Below, piece by piece: positions 1 through 13,340 of a stretch of 64,000 bases of DNA. The notes under the pieces were generated by a model that saw only the letters and a list, made by a program, of their open reading frames with translations, was not told the DNA's origin and ran no database searches. Position numbers and translations under genes: made by a program. Origin of the DNA: Cristatella mucedo (lineage: Eukaryota > Bryozoa > Phylactolaemata > Cristatellidae); assembly GCA_009760855.2 (NCBI GenBank), contig WPIO01000080.1:865001-929000 (forward strand), given 5' to 3'. Position 1 is the stretch's first letter; every line of letters starts with the position of its first letter.

Positions 1-1000
1 CATCGATGGATCATGGTTCATAAAGGTGTTAATCGAGTCAAACACGATGCACGTGTCGGTAAATTTTTTGGTTGCTATAATGTCGTTTTCTTTTTACTTC
101 CTGGTTAGATATGGTTAGCCTTACTAATAAACATTTTTGGCCATTTTCGCATTTGAAATTTGTTAAGACCACATCCATGCTTTTCCTGAAAAAAACAGCC
201 TGCTTTCCCTAAGAAAGTTACCGGGGTAATTTGTTAATGGTAAGACCAATTTCTTTTGCTTTCACTCCACATTTATCCCCATACTCTTTAATTGATCGTC
301 GCAGCCGAATTATACAATGACCTCATTGCGATCAATTGTATCTGGGTTTAAGTGGCTTTTGCAACAAAATTCACAACTTTTTGTCCAGTAAGCACGAACG
401 AAGGCATTTCATTTAACGGCCTATATCTAGCTAATAATGAGACCAACTTGTGTGAGCTGGCTCTGACCATAAATATCTTGCGTACTGGGTTCGTCTCCTG
501 GCAACATACTGTAGCCACACCACGATAGCCTTCTTTTGAGTGTATTTCTTCATAGGAATCCCAGCCTCGGCTCGATATCACCACTTCCAGCTTCCAAATT
601 ATGATTTCATTATCCTGACTGTTTTCAACCTCACCCCATCCTTTCGTTTGTCGTTTCAATTTTCAAGCCTATTGCTACAATCCTTATTTACCTCGGATGC
701 ATTTAAAAGGGTACTGGTTCAGCCGTGGTTGTCTACAGTGTTTATTTTCAAGCACAAACAAGTATCCATTGTCCTTACCTTACTTGCTTTCGTACTTGCT
801 CGTTCGTCATCTCTGTTAGCACTTTGCAATCAGCTTCGAGGATGCTCTTCGTTTTGTTTAATAGCTTAAGTTTGGGCTCGATTGTTATGGCTCGTGCAAA
901 ATGAGTCCGTCTAATCTCTTAGAGTGTCATTGAGCCCAATCCTGTAGTGCTGCTTTTCCATGGACCAAAGGCTGCGGTTGACAAGTCACATATCAATCTG
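1..1000. repeat. Macrosatellite unit 0 (partial, 3' part)
   Basis: This is the tail of a degenerate complex repeat whose full copies follow. Bases 5-115 (ATGGATCATGGTTCATAAAG ... ATGGTTAGCC) match modules at about 4150-4265 and 21150-21265. Bases 352-396 (GCAACAAAATT ... CAGTAAGCACGAAC) match a module seen at 1929, 4480, 12555, 12914, 16258, 17776 and 21003. No protein-like reading frame or splice structure is recognisable. The distance from the first module to its next copy is about 4.12 kb. Confidence 0.7.
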
Positions 1001-4000
1001 CCACTCACTGACCTTGTCCGTCTCATTAGAGTGCACTTAATCATTCGTTCCATTAGTATGCATCTCTACGTTGGTATGCATTTATCAGTAAAGTATCGTA
1101 TTTTACATTTGCATGCCACGGCTGTTAGATCCGATGAGTTCATTTCGTTTTCAATCCATCGGCAGTGTAGTCTTTGTCTGCTCAATGCTTGCTAGTAAGT
1201 CACTACTTGAGACTTGACCCGGCCTTGGGTTTCACTAATCTTTTGTATTCATGTCCGGGAAGTCGGACGTTCATACGATTAGCTGATTGCAATTTCGCAA
1301 ATTTGTATTACCCTCATGGTGCTATCCTTAATTTTTACCTACCTTGTTAGCCTATTCCAACTTCCGTAATCGGTCGGTCTTTTAAACTCCTACAACATGT
1401 GACCTTCTGTAGTTTGCTTTGTTGCCACCGCCCCTTTAGTTTACTTGTGATGAAGGCAGACCTTGAGCACGTGGCTTGTTCTATTAACCCGAGTTACTTT
1501 TGAAAATGTGAACATCAACGTTTACATGTATGTAAAATTTAACGTACATCAGGTAGTTAATTCAAATTTTTCTTCTACCCGCCATGCATGTCGGTGTGTT
1601 ATGTCAGCTGTATTCGTAAGCTCAACTGTTGAAGTCAGTCTTTCTTTTGCATGCTCGGAGTTAGCCCATTAATCAGCCTTTGTTTATTTGACTTTTTAAG
1701 ATGGCCAACATTTGAAGCCCTTGCATACGCTATTATTCCAGCAAGCATATTTATTAAAATGTGTAGTCAGTTTCATTTGCCTTGATATTGTTGGGCCATC
1801 TAGTTAGTATTCAACTCGATTAAATGATTGTAACCACCATCCAAGTCCTTCGTGGTCAAATACTCATTGATTAAGCTTGGTCAGCGAAATGACTATGCAG
1901 TGCATTCTTGTGGATGATATCCGGGTAAAACAGATGTAGCAACAAAGCTAAAATGCCATCGGGTAAGCAAGAACAATTCACGTGAGATGAAGCCCTGTAG
2001 TGTCTTTGAGATGGGATGATTTGGCATGGCTTAAGTCAGAGGGCATAAACTTGATGCCTTGTTTAGCCATCATTATGTTCTCATGATCACAGTAAGGTTC
2101 GACTTGAGCAATGGCCAGTCTTATCAGTGTTTTCGTACGGCATTCTATAGTTGGCATGCTATTGTACTGCTGCCCGTTTTTATTTAAAACTTGACCGTTT
2201 AATCAGTGGGGGTCACAGAAAAGTCAATACACATCGCATGTGTGTCCTAGTGAGTATTAGATCAACCTTGATTATAACCGATGTTTACTGCTTGAACAAA
2301 ACAAAGTTGTTTTTTATCATTACCTTCCTATGTTACTATTTATAGTTTATTATGTTTGCCTATGTTACTTGATTGTTTTGTATCCATGTCAGCTCTTTAT
2401 TCAGACGAAAGTATGCTTTTCAAGCCGTTTAGAAGATGAATTGACGGCCTCTGAGTTATCTTCGCTAGGATTAAATGAATCTGTTCATGCTCACGGATCC
2501 CAACTAAGCCTTATTGGTTACCCCATTTCCCTACACTGTGTTCTATATTACAAGCCCAATGTTTACTCACCAGTAGCTATGACCTTCACATTCAAGTTTT
2601 GCTAGTGAGCATTGTTTTGAATTCGTTCACAGATAGAAGGCTTGTTCACTTAGTTTCGTTCAGCTTTTGCTTGGCGACCAATTACTGTAAGTATACTCTT
2701 GTTATTACGCTTGTTTCCTCGTTGCACATTCTTTTAACATGCACATTGTGGTCTGTCAATTTCTTGATAGGAAAACCTCACCCATTATACTTGTGTAATA
2801 TGGCTTTTACGTGTGATCTGTTGATGTGATTTAAACTCGTCAGCAGGATTTCTTATGTGAGGATCGTTTACAGGTTAGCCACTACTTCAAATATCCCTAG
2901 TCCTCCATTTTTTTTATTTTTTTTTTATGTCTGTCATCGTCAAGCTTGATTGGCTAATCACAGTTTGAAAATGTGTTTACTGCTCTTGCTGGTACTATTA
3001 CGCTATTGTCCCCTATTTTGTTTTCGCGGTCTAACTTTGGTGACAAGTCGTCATTAAACAAACCCCATTTTGAGTTTAGCGGTTCCCTTTTATTCGACCG
3101 TTTCGTTGGTCTAGTTGGTTATTGGTCGCAGGCTTGTAAAAGCTTGCAGTGTTCTCTGAACCTTATCTTTAATATCGTGGAAGCATTTAAAACTTTTCAT
3201 TCGTACCGGACATGCAAGCTTGTGTGTCATGCCAGACCTGCTTGTTAACGTATTCAAACGTAGAAAAAATAATTTAATCGTTTCCTCCACTTCTTACAGA
3301 AGTTTAGGTGTATTCAGGCAATCAGCCAATTCATCAGCCTTTATTGGTTGGAATTGCTTGCAATTTTGAGTTGAAATTGGTGTATACCTCCTGAGACTAT
3401 TCAGTGCAGCAGTGAGATTCTATAGCCGTTATTTCTTTCGACATCCTACCTGCTCGTACTTGACTTTCTTTCCCTAAGGGCGAATGTCGACAAAATGCAG
3501 ATACGATCCGTGCTAAAATTAAATTTGTTTAGAAAACCTTTCAAAATACAAGGGTGCTAGCAATGAAATTAACTCATTTCAAAGAAGAAACGGTTAAGCA
3601 AAATTCGTCTAATCCAGAAGTAAACCAGAAGCAACGCATTGACAATTGAAAACGTACTTCTCTTTGCATTAAATTTGACTGGAGTCCGATTTAATGAACC
3701 TGGGTATGTCAAGGTACATATTTAAAGCTAGTTAAGGCACAGGCTCTTTACTGGTAAACAGTTTCACTTACCGTGCAAATGTGTACCCTGTACATTCCGG
3801 AACTCGGCAAGACGGTTCAACGTGAAGTTTTAAATGCGAGTCCTGCTTTCCTTGGACACCAGTGCAGTGGTTCAGTTTTGATTTCGGTCGGATAAAGTAT
3901 GCCGTGCTTGTCATCAACCGTCCTTGAACGTTGCATTTTGCAATCACGGACACGTATAGTAAACGTTATCTTGTCGACGTCTGAATAGAACTGCCATAGT

Positions 4001-5156
4001 GATGTTCAGGGAAAGTGCAACTCGTATTTGAAATTTCTCATTAATACGTCAAGCATTTGGCCGATGTAGTGAACTTGCAAGGCTCAAAGATTCACTTTAA
4101 AATTAGCTTTGAAAATTCACAGTCAAGTACCTCAACAACCTGCAATCATCAATGGATCAAGGTTTGTGAAGTTGTTATTTCAGTCAAATATGATGCAGAT
4201 ATCTCTAAATTGGATAGCTGCTGTAATCCTGTTTCCTATTCACTCCTCTGCTAGGCATGGTTAGCCTCCTTGTTATATTTTCTTGGCCTTTGCATGTGAA
4301 ATTCGCAAAAATTTCAGATTCAGTTTACAGCATGTTTTTGCTGCTAAAGGTACCCGGAGCAATTCATTAGTTCCTAGACCAGTTTTTGTATACACGACTT
4401 TACTTTCACGCTCTTTAATTAATCATTTGCTGCCGAATTTTAGAATCAAGTAAATGGTTATCCAGCGGTATCTGGGTGAAGCAGCAGTAGCAACAAAATT
4501 AAAAAACTTTTCAGTAAGCAAGAACAAGGGCCTTTAGTGTAATCTTAATGTAATAATCAGATGGTCCTGTGGTCTAGCTCTGGTCGTGGATCTCTTTTAT
4601 GTAAAGTGTTCCCATCTCTTGATAACCTGCCGTTTTTTCGCCAGGAATGCCTTTGTTTGAGCGTATATTTTTCATAACAGTTCGTAATACATCACCACTT
4701 CCAGCTTCCGAACTATGATTTTACCACCGTTGCTGGCTCCAATTCGCAAACTTTTGTCTGAGAGTTCAATCAGCAGGTTCATGTATACAATCCGTTGTCA
4801 CCGTTGATGAATTTTTGAGCTACAGGCCAGCCAAACGATTGGCCAAATTGTTCACTGCTCGACCAAAACGGTGTTCAGTGTCCTTACGGCCTGTGCTTAC
4901 GGTACGGTACGTGTGTTCGTTCGTTATTAATGTCAGCACTTCATTAATTCGTAATTTTTATTATTATTATGTAAGCACTTCATTCAGGCCTCGAGGCTGC
5001 TCTCATCGTTGCTTACAACTCAATTTTGGGTCAAGGTTATATCTGCTCATACAAAATGAATCCATTTTAATGTCTTGGGATTATTGTTCAGCCTGATTCC
5101 ATAGACCCCCGTTTCTATGGATTTCAGACTGCAGTTGATAGCGTCATGTCAAGCTG
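1001..5156. repeat. Macrosatellite unit 1 (~4.16 kb)
   Basis: The unit is delimited by the landmark CCACTCACTGACCTTGTCCG at 1001 and its next copy at 5157. In order it holds a CACTACTTGAGACTTG module (about 1200), a GTTTGCTTTGTTGCCACCG module (about 1415), the ACAGATGTAGCAACAAAG module (1929), a foldback module in reversed orientation (3888-3973) and a second start module (about 4120). Only short random-looking reading frames are present. The repeat assignment rests on alignment by eye of many short blocks in the same order in later units. Confidence 0.75.
3888..3973 (-). repeat. 86-bp foldback module A (reversed copy)
   Basis: This is the reverse complement of the module seen four more times downstream. 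On the minus strand it contains GATAACGTTTAC, GATTGCA, TTCAAGGACGGTTGATGAC and a diverged right arm (GGCATACTTTATCCGA). The flanks on the minus strand also match the flanks of the forward copies: AGTTCTATTCAGACGTC before, and CACTGGTGTCCAA after. So a block of roughly 280 bp, not just the hairpin, is inverted here. Confidence 0.75.
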
Positions 5157-7675
5157 CCACTCCACTGACCTTGTCCGTCGTCACGTTCGAGTGCTTTTTA
5201 TAAACACTTCCTATAAGTTCAATCACAAATAGCTAGCTAGTCTAAAATTCCTGTCCATGCTTGTGGTCGCTCGCCACGGTGTGTGGCTTTTTTATTTCTT
5301 CTTTCATTTTACAGCAATCATTTGCTTAGCATGCACGTTAGTATGCGCCTGGCAGTAAAATTTCTGAGGTTACATTTGATATACCACGGCTGTCGGATCA
5401 AATGTCATGTCAGTTTAACCCGTCAGCAGTATAGTTTGTCTAATGCTTGTTAGACAGTTAGACCAGCCTTGGTTTTACGAATCTTTTGTGGTCATGTGCA
5501 TGCAGTTGGACAATCGCAAGATTAGGTTATTTTAATGTGCAAAATATTTAGTGCCCCAATCGGGTCATCCTTTCCCTGTCCCTACATAGTGAGCATAGTC
5601 TAACTTCTGTGATTGGTCGGTCTCTCGAAACTTATCCCTGTGATGCTCTGCAGTTTGCTTTGTTACGACCGCCTTCTCTGCTGACATTGACGAAGTATGA
5701 CTCGGTACAGGTATCATTCTATATTTAACCCAAGGTTACAATCGGGTGAGTAATGAAAACTCTCTTTTTCTACCAGACGTGCTACGTCGGTGTGCTACGC
5801 TCTACGCCCTGATCGTCAGCCCAACTGCTGACGTAGGCTTGCATTGGCGTGCATGGAATTCGCCCATTCCCGAGACTTTATTTTGGATTTTTTCAGTTTG
5901 ATGGGGTGGCTAAAAGCTTCCCAGCTTGTGCCGTCATTTGTGCCGGCTTGATATTGAGCCGGGTGCATTTTGGTGTTTTAAAGTACTGGCCGTCAGATTT
6001 GCTTACCATCCAAACACAACATTGCTTAGCATACTCACCAACCCTGCTTACAAGCCCTATTTCATTTAATTTTTCTTTGTCAGCAGTTTTCACTGTTTCG
6101 CTTGATTTTTTCCATGTCGGCACTTTAATCTGCTTCGCGTATGCTGCTTAAGCACTTTAAAGGCTCAATTTTAGGTAAGTTTTTACACTTATCAAGTGAA
6201 TTGTTCAGGCTCGTGCATGAATACTACGCCTAATTTTTTAAGTACTCTTATTAATAAACTGCATGCTGCATCACTATCCTAATGGTAAGTGTCACTGGCG
6301 ATTTATTTTACGTATCAGCACTCCTAATAAGCTTTGTTGTCAATTCCATCACAAATGCTTTGCTTCTTTTGTATTGTTTGCCTTGCAAAGGTTGTGATTA
6401 CCGACCACGTGTGTTTAACTCGTGCCATCATTATTTGCTTCAGCTCCTAAATTATGTAAGTATACAAATTTTGGCGTGTCCATGTCAGTAGGAAAATGTC
6501 ATGCCAATATGTTTGTTAACACTGGCATTCATATCTGGGGGTTAGCATAGCTTTAAACCCGTCATCAACGTCATCAGTTTAGTGATCGTTTGCGAGGAAG
6601 TCCTGCTTCTAAAACAAAATCATCTTTGATTTAATTTAAATAATATATTTGCGATCCTCTTAAACGTGATTTTCTAATCTAAATTTTCAAGATACTTTAC
6701 TTTTCTCGCTGGTGCTATCACGTCAGTGTCTTTATGTTGTTTTTTCTATCCAGCTTTTTTGAACGTTTGTCTTGAAGCTTATCCAATGTAGCATTTTGCA
6801 GTTTGCTTTCATTCGACCCGCCTTCTCGGTTCACTTTTATAATCGAAGACTCTGTGATCTAGCCATCTACCCTAAATCTTAGGTTACTATTGCGGCAAAG
6901 TGATACATACTCCCGATTCTAACGACATGTGAGTTGGTGTGCCTTGCCAGACTGCATGTTCGATCGTACAACTGTAAATTAACTTAACAACTGCTGATCG
7001 CTCCATCCTCTGAACAAGACATTTCGAATGTGTATTTAGGTTAATCAGCTCATTCATAAACCTTTTTAGTTTACAGGCTCACAGGTGTGAACTCTTTGTT
7101 CTGCCTCACAACTGATGTTGGTTTCTGTCAGCTAAAGGGTTTCAATTTGGTGACATTGTATAAGCCTGGCCTTTTTTTAGACATCTTACCATCCACATGA
7201 TCAAAATTTGCCCACTGACCATCATACCTGCCGCATTTTTTTAAATGTAATTGTCTATAAAATGCTGAAAATACTAAAAAGTTTTAATTATTTAGAAATC
7301 TTTTCCAAAAAAATAATGATAGTAATGGGATCTGAAGTTTTAGTGACTTGTTACTCAGCTTAAAAAATAACGACTAGGCTTACAAAAGCTAAGCCAGAAA
7401 TTTACTAGAAGCAGCATAACAGCAACCAACCGATATGTGAGTGGTATTTTATTTATGTCACAATTGTATGCGCTTTGAATACATTGTACTTTGATACACA
7501 GCTTTGCGGGTGGTCTAAATGCTTGATTGTGACTTTTCTACAGCTTCATTTGTATTAAAGCTTTGTGCCTTGTAAACTCACAAAGTCGGCCAATGCTTGA
7601 CCAATCAATGACAATTTTTACACGCGAGCCAAATTTTCCTTGCACATTGCTGAGGCAGTTCTATTCTGAAGTCGG

Positions 7676-7761
7676 TCGGATAACGTTTACAATGCGTGTC
7701 CATGATTGCAGAACACACTGTTCAAGGACGGTTGATGACATAAATGTCAAACGTTATCCGA
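7676..7761 (+). repeat. 86-bp foldback module B
   Basis: The left arm is TCGGATAACGTTTAC and the right arm is GTCAAACGTTATCCGA, so 13 bp (TCGGATAACGTTT) are perfectly complementary. The core has GTGTCCATGATTGCAG and GTTCAAGGACGGTTGATGAC. The module is embedded in flanking sequence that is also repeated in other units. Confidence 0.8.
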
Positions 7762-8404
7762 TTGAAACAGAACAATGAACAACCTCAATGGTATCAAAGC
7801 AACTCAAGCGCTGTACACTAAACAATTTCAGCTAAAACCGTCAAGAATTAGCCGATTTATCAAGTTCTCATAGCTCATGGCTAGACTAAACGAAGTTGTA
7901 CGCATATTACAAGCCTGTTCATCAACTAGCTTAATACCGGTACCTCAAGCTATCTTGGTTCAACATGTTGGACTCGAGTCACACATGAGATACGACTGAT
8001 AGATTTTTCATTTTTAAAGTAATCCGAATTATTTCATTGCTTAAAAAAATTAACCTATATTCAATTGGGTCGGTCGTTTACCGTATGAAAACTTTTAACA
8101 CGAGGGTTTGGGACTGCAACATCAAAATTCAAAAACATGTTCATTGTGCAAGAACCAATTTATTCGCTTTAAATGCCTATCTTATCACGATGATCAGATA
8201 ATTACCAGATTGTCGTATGAGTTGGCTGAGTGCATAGGTCTCTCGTTCTATGTGTTTATCTCCTGGTAAGCTACTGTATTCACTTGATGCTACCATCAGT
8301 TCAAACATATTGTTCAATCAGAGCTCTTGCTTTGGCTCAAGATCATAACTCCCGGCATCCGGTGGGTTATTTAACCACCTCAGCTATATGCAAGGCAACA
8401 TATT

Positions 8405-8553
8405 TTCAAAGCGAGTTTCGACTATAGCAGGGCTACCGAATGCGTACCGAAAGCCGCTTAGGCTATGAGTGGGCTATCCGAAACTCTCCTGCGTAACACC
8501 CACATGGTCTTTATGACTTTGTGGAGTTACTGACGGAGATACATTACATTACA
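8405..8553 (+). mobile_element. LINE family B, 3' end fragment
   Basis: This matches the 3' end of the family B copies at 15222-15590 and 49490-50420: ACCGAAAGCCGC, then AACACCCACATGGTC, then TTTATGACTTTGTGGAG and a short ATTACATTACAT tail. It is 5'-truncated to about 150 bp and inserted in macrosatellite unit 2. Confidence 0.7.
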
Positions 8554-10104
8554 TGTCCTCTCAGCTATCCGATGGGAGATGCTGTAGTTTGACTACTCTC
8601 CATACCATATATCACCATCCTTTCCACTCCATACCATATATGCTAGCTAGCCTATTATCGAACAAGAGGTATCTCACAGCCCTTTGCTATCTGTCCTCTG
8701 ATGGTTTAATCAGTTGGGTTATCTTCCTTTTTAACCTGAGATGCTATTCGGGAGCTTAGGGACGGTCGTTCTTGTCTAAATAACTTACTGATGGAGCAAA
8801 ACTGTGCCTATTGTCCTTACGTTACGTGCTCATTGTACAATCAATTGTCTCAGCATTCCGATACGACAGGCTGAAGTTTGCCAACTCCCTACCACTGGCT
8901 AGCTCACGTAACATTGATTAAAAGGTATTACAGCCCTTCGCCATTTTTCCTTTGATTTTTTAGTGAGTGGGGTTATCCTTTCTAATCGTGGATGCATTCG
9001 GGAGCGTGAGGTCGGCAATGTCTGTCTAAACTTGTGCTCACTGTACGACCACAACGGTGCTTACTGTCCTTATGCTATGTGCTTACGGTACTCGCTCGTT
9101 CATTATCCATGTCACCACTTCCTCCAGTCTCGAGGATCCTCTTCGCGTTATTAGAAGCTCAATTGTGGGCCACTGTAGATTCTGCTAATGCAAAATTAAT
9201 TCATCCAATGTCTTAGGATGTCATTCAGCCAGATTCTGTAGCTCCATTCTCCACGGAGTGCAAACTGCTGTAGCTAAGCTTACGTCAAGCTGGCACTCAC
9301 TGACCTTGTCTGTAAAGTTCGAGGAAACAATTTTGAATTAAAAGACCTGTAGCTAGGTAGTTAAAAATTCCTTCTAAGCTTGAGTCTGATCACTGTTGGT
9401 AGACTTTTATTGGTACGGTAATTTCACCCCAGTCATCGATTCTCTGGACGTTGGTTTGCACTTAGCAGTATAAGGTCTTGCTTTATACTTGTGAGGCACG
9501 ATCGTCAAATGTGATCAGTTACGGTCATGTTTAAATCGTCAGCAGTATTATTTTTCTGCTGAATGCTTACTAGAGGGTCACTACTTGACTCACACTGGCC
9601 TTGGTCTGCCCTACTATTGTCCATGTAACCCAGAACTGGCACAACTTTTCGCCGCGAACTCTCAAGTATTGGCCCAGTTAGGAAATTTGAAAATCACCAG
9701 CCTGCACTCCTACTATAATAAAACTAGTACGTTAACCTTAATAGGTTCAACTAGTTGGACTCTGGTCATATTCAATACAACGATCGGTGCAATCGTTATT
9801 TTTATAAGTTTTGCCTACAATTTTCCATGTGGTTTGACGTAGTTAGCCTAAACGTAAAGCGAGGCACATTCATCAGATCCGATGACTTCCTGTCATTTTC
9901 AATCAGCTGTATAGCCTGTCTGCTGAATGCTTGCTAGGAAGTCAATACTTGAGACTTACAGTGGCCTTAATTTTTGCCAATCTTTTTTTTTATACATGTA
10001 CCGGCCGTCGGACGTTCGTACATTTAGCTGATTGAAATTTTGTAAACTGTTATAGCCCCCATGGTGCTATCCTTTATGTATCTATAGGTTTTTAGCTTAT
10101 TCTA

Positions 10105-10195
10105 CTTCCCTTTGCAGCAAATGTAAAGCGCATAGAAAGAGATTAGGTTCTCTGAGGGCGCTTTATCAAGTAAATTATTATTATTATTATTATTA
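10105..10195 (+). mobile_element. LINE family A, 3' tail fragment
   Basis: The sequence reads CCCTTTGCAGCAAATG, TAAAGCGC, GAGATTAGGTTCTCTGAG, GCGCTTTATCAA and an (ATT)n tail. This is the 3' terminus of the family A retrotransposon. The macrosatellite sequence it interrupts resumes with TCTCTTAAACACCTATCAC at about 10210. Confidence 0.8.
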
Positions 10196-10262
10196 CCTCC
10201 GTCACGGTGTGTCTCTTAAACACCTATCACATATGACCCTCTGTAGTTGGCTTTGTTTCTGT

Positions 10263-10691
10263 CTCCTTCTTGCTGCCTCCTTCTTGCTGCCTCCTTCTTG
10301 CTGCCTCCTTCTTGCTGCCTCCTTCTTGCTGCCTCCTTCTTGCTGCCTCCTTCTTGCTGCCTCCTTCTTGCTGCCTCCTTCTTGCTGCCTCCTTCTTGCT
10401 GCCTCCTTCTTGCTGCCGCCTTCTTGCTGCCGCCTTCTTGCTGCCGCCTTCTTGCTGCCGCCTTCTTGCTGCCGCCTTCTTGCTGCCGCCTTCTTGCTGC
10501 CGCCTTCTTGCTGCCGCCTTCTTTGCTGCCGCCTTCTTGCTGCCGCCTTCTTGCTGCCGCCTTCTTGCTGCCGCCTTCTTGCTGCCGCCTTCTTGCTGCC
10601 GCCTTCTTGCTGCCGCCTTCTTGCTGCCGCCTTCTTGCTGCCGCCTTCTTGCTGCCGCCTTCTTGCTGCCGTCTTCTTGCTGCCGCCTTCT
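10263..10691. repeat. 14-bp minisatellite in two homogeneous blocks
   Basis: About 30 tandem copies of a 14-bp unit are present. The first block (to about 10410) has GCTGCCTCCTTCTT and the second (about 10410-10690) has GCTGCCGCCTTCTT. A single-base slip lies near 10525 and a single variant near 10670. Because 14 is not a multiple of 3 and the unit lacks stops, long reading frames arise in every forward frame and one reverse frame. They are a by-product. The array sits exactly at the 5' junction of the LINE copy that follows. Confidence 0.95.
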
Positions 10692-12112
10692 GCAAAATAA
10701 CGATTACGAATACAGACATCGGTAGAGTGTCTCTGCTTGCTTTGCTCGATCTTTCGGCAGCTTTTGATACCATCGATTACAAAGTTCTTCTAGAGCGCCT
10801 CTCATCTCGCCTGGGCATCACTGGCACTGCTCTGCAGTGGTTCAGGTCCTACCTCAGTGGGAGACTCCAGAGTATTGACGTGAATAGACAAAGATCATCT
10901 GAAGTACCTCTGAAATATCGAGTACCTCAGGGCTCCGTGCTAGGTCCGGTTCTTTTCACGGTTTATACTCTCCTTCTTGCTGATGTGATTGCCAAGCACA
11001 ATCTAGGCTTTCACTTACTTCTATGCGGATGACACTCAGTTGTACCTTTGCTTTGATCTCTTCCAGCATTCGAGTGCCTCAAATTCTCTCAACTCACTTG
11101 CTGCATACATTGATGACATCCCCACATGGATGGCAGCAAATTTTCTAAAACTAAATGACGATAAAACTAACTTAATAGTTATGGGAAAACCCAGTGTGAT
11201 TCACAAATTGGAAAGGTTTACGCTCAAAATTGGCGCTGCCAGCATATCTCCTGTTGAATCAGCTCGAAATCTAAGTGTCATATTCCAAAGCGACCTCTCG
11301 TTAGACGACCATATCAGCTCCACGGTCAAATCTGCCTATTTTCAGCTTCATAATATTGCTAAAATTCGGGCTTGTTTAGATAAGGATACCACGTCCAAGT
11401 TGGTCCATGCATTCGTGACATCCCGTCTCGACTTCTGCAACTCACTGCTCGCTGGCCTACCAGCATGTGCGATCAGGCGATTGCAGCTGGTGCAAAACTA
11501 CGCAGCTGGGCTTGTTTGTCGTGAGCGTCGCAGTTGCCACATTACTCTCGCGGACCTGCACTGGCTACCATTCAAGCAACGGATTGACTTCAAGGTTTTG
11601 TCGCTCACTTTTAGGTCCCTTCATTCTACGGCTCCAACCTATCTCTCAGATATACTACCCCATCAGGCCAAGCCTCGTACCAACTGCTTTTTGGAATCCA
11701 ACAGTCTAGAAATACCTCGTACAAACCTCAAATCCTTTGGAGACCATGCATTTAGTTCGTATGCTCCCAAAGCCTGGAACTCCCTCCCGACCTGCATCAG
11801 AACATCACTTGACCAGACCACATTTAAAAAGAACTTGAAATCACACCTATTTAAGACAGTATTTAGTGGGTCCCTGTGATTCGTCCTTCACGTGCTTGTG
11901 CATGCTGACACTGTGCATGCTGCCACTAACCACATTGGCATGCTGACCCTATGCATGTCATCCCTAACCATGTTATTCATTTTGTTTGTCTGTCAAGCAT
12001 TATATTACTCACCATTCAATTACATTTCCCTTTGCAGCAACTGTAAAGCGCCTAGAGAGAGATCGAGTTCTCTGAGAGCGCTTTATCAAATGCATTATTA
12101 TTATTATTTTAA
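10692..12112 (+). mobile_element. LINE family A copy, 5'-truncated, RT pseudogene
   Basis: This copy encodes the C-terminal two thirds of a non-LTR reverse transcriptase. Visible motifs are LLDLSAAFDTIDYK (RT motif A), VPQGSVLGPVLF (motif B), then YADD (motif C, at about 11020-11035) and a thumb/C-terminal region ending at 11879. A small insertion of about 4 bases just before YADD, near 11010, breaks the frame, so the protein reads in one frame to 11032 and another from 11040. The 3' tail (12020-12112) has TAAAGCGCCTAGAGAG, GCGCTTTATCAAATG and (ATT)n. The element belongs to the CR1/L2 group by RT and tail style; the exact clade is not determined. Confidence 0.9.
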
Positions 12113-13340
12113 TTAGTTTACTTTTGGTGAAGGCAGACTTTGCACGGCTGGCTCACTACAATTATCCCGAGGGTGCCATTGCGTAGGTGGTGCCAACTCC
12201 TCTCCACCTGCTATACCTGTCGGCATGCTATGCTAGCCGTAATCGTCTGCTTAACTGCTGGCGTCAGTCTTTCAGTCTCATGTTTGACCTTTGCCCATGC
12301 ATCGGCCTTTATTTGGCTATGCGATCGGTTGAAGGCAAAAATGTATAGCCATTGTGCATTTGCTCCTGTTTCTGAAAGCTTCAGGATTACAATGCAGCCA
12401 GTTTCAATAGGCTTGGTATTTTTGGGACATTTTGGGTGCTACTAATTAATGAATGCAACTCACCACAGCTCTTGACCTTAATGTTTTTAAGCTCCTTCTT
12501 TAATCTTTGTCAGCCACAATTTATTGTGCAATGCATTCTTATCGACTGATGTCTGGATGAAACAGATGTAGTAACAAACTTAAGAAGCCTGTCGGGTAAG
12601 CAAGAACTTGTTTACGTGTGATAATTCCTTTTCTTTTCTTGAAAAGAAAAGGTGGCGGGATATGACACGGCATTAGTCACAGGGCTGTACCTTGATGCTT
12701 TTGTCTCGATCTGCTCACCTATTGTCGTCTTGCTGCACTGGCTTTCATTTTAAATTTGTTTTCTTGTTGATGTCCTTACATTGGCTTCAAACCACAACTC
12801 CCTAACCACAGTTTAGGATCTATTATAATTGTTTTTATAATTGTTTTTAATACCTTATTTATCCTTTGTAAGCTAAAATTGCACCGTGCACTGCATTTTT
12901 AAAGACGATATCCAGATGAAACAGATGTAGCAGCAAAAGGAAAAAGCTTGTCGCGTATGAAAGAAATAATTCACGTGGAATAATGACCTGTCTTTCCTTT
13001 AAAAACAGAATGCCGTGATTAGAAACGGTTTTAGTCATAGGGCTATACCATGCTGCGTTAGTCTCCAGGTGCTATTTAACTATTCCAACACTCCACTAAC
13101 CTTTATTTAAATGCTTCCTCATCGACGTCGTTGCAGTGGCTTGAAACTATAACTTTCAGCTTCCGAATTGCTTGATTTCACTTGCCCTGCTGCAGCCATC
13201 GCCACCTTCTCGTGCTTGCAGCAAGGTTCGATTAGAGCCAATAGGCCTATTTCTTAGCGTCCAGTCATATGAATTAGAAACAGTAAGCACGATTTGATTT
13301 CTCCTTGCACCACACTGCTGTAGTTCTATTGTGACGTCGG

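Larger units (their letters stand above)
5157..9292. repeat. Macrosatellite unit 2 (~4.14 kb)
   Basis: The unit runs from the landmark copy at 5157 to the copy at 9293, almost the same length as unit 1. The same ordered modules are visible: GACCAGCCTTGG at about 5461, CTTTGTTACGACCG at about 5660, and a foldback module at 7676-7761 in the common orientation. A family B LINE 3' end is inserted at 8405-8553. No gene is recognisable. Confidence 0.75.

Noticed and set aside
10209-11032. Long frame joining a low-complexity peptide to reverse transcriptase
   Set aside because: The peptide is the read-through of a 14-bp minisatellite that is open in every frame; the RT part is a broken LINE.
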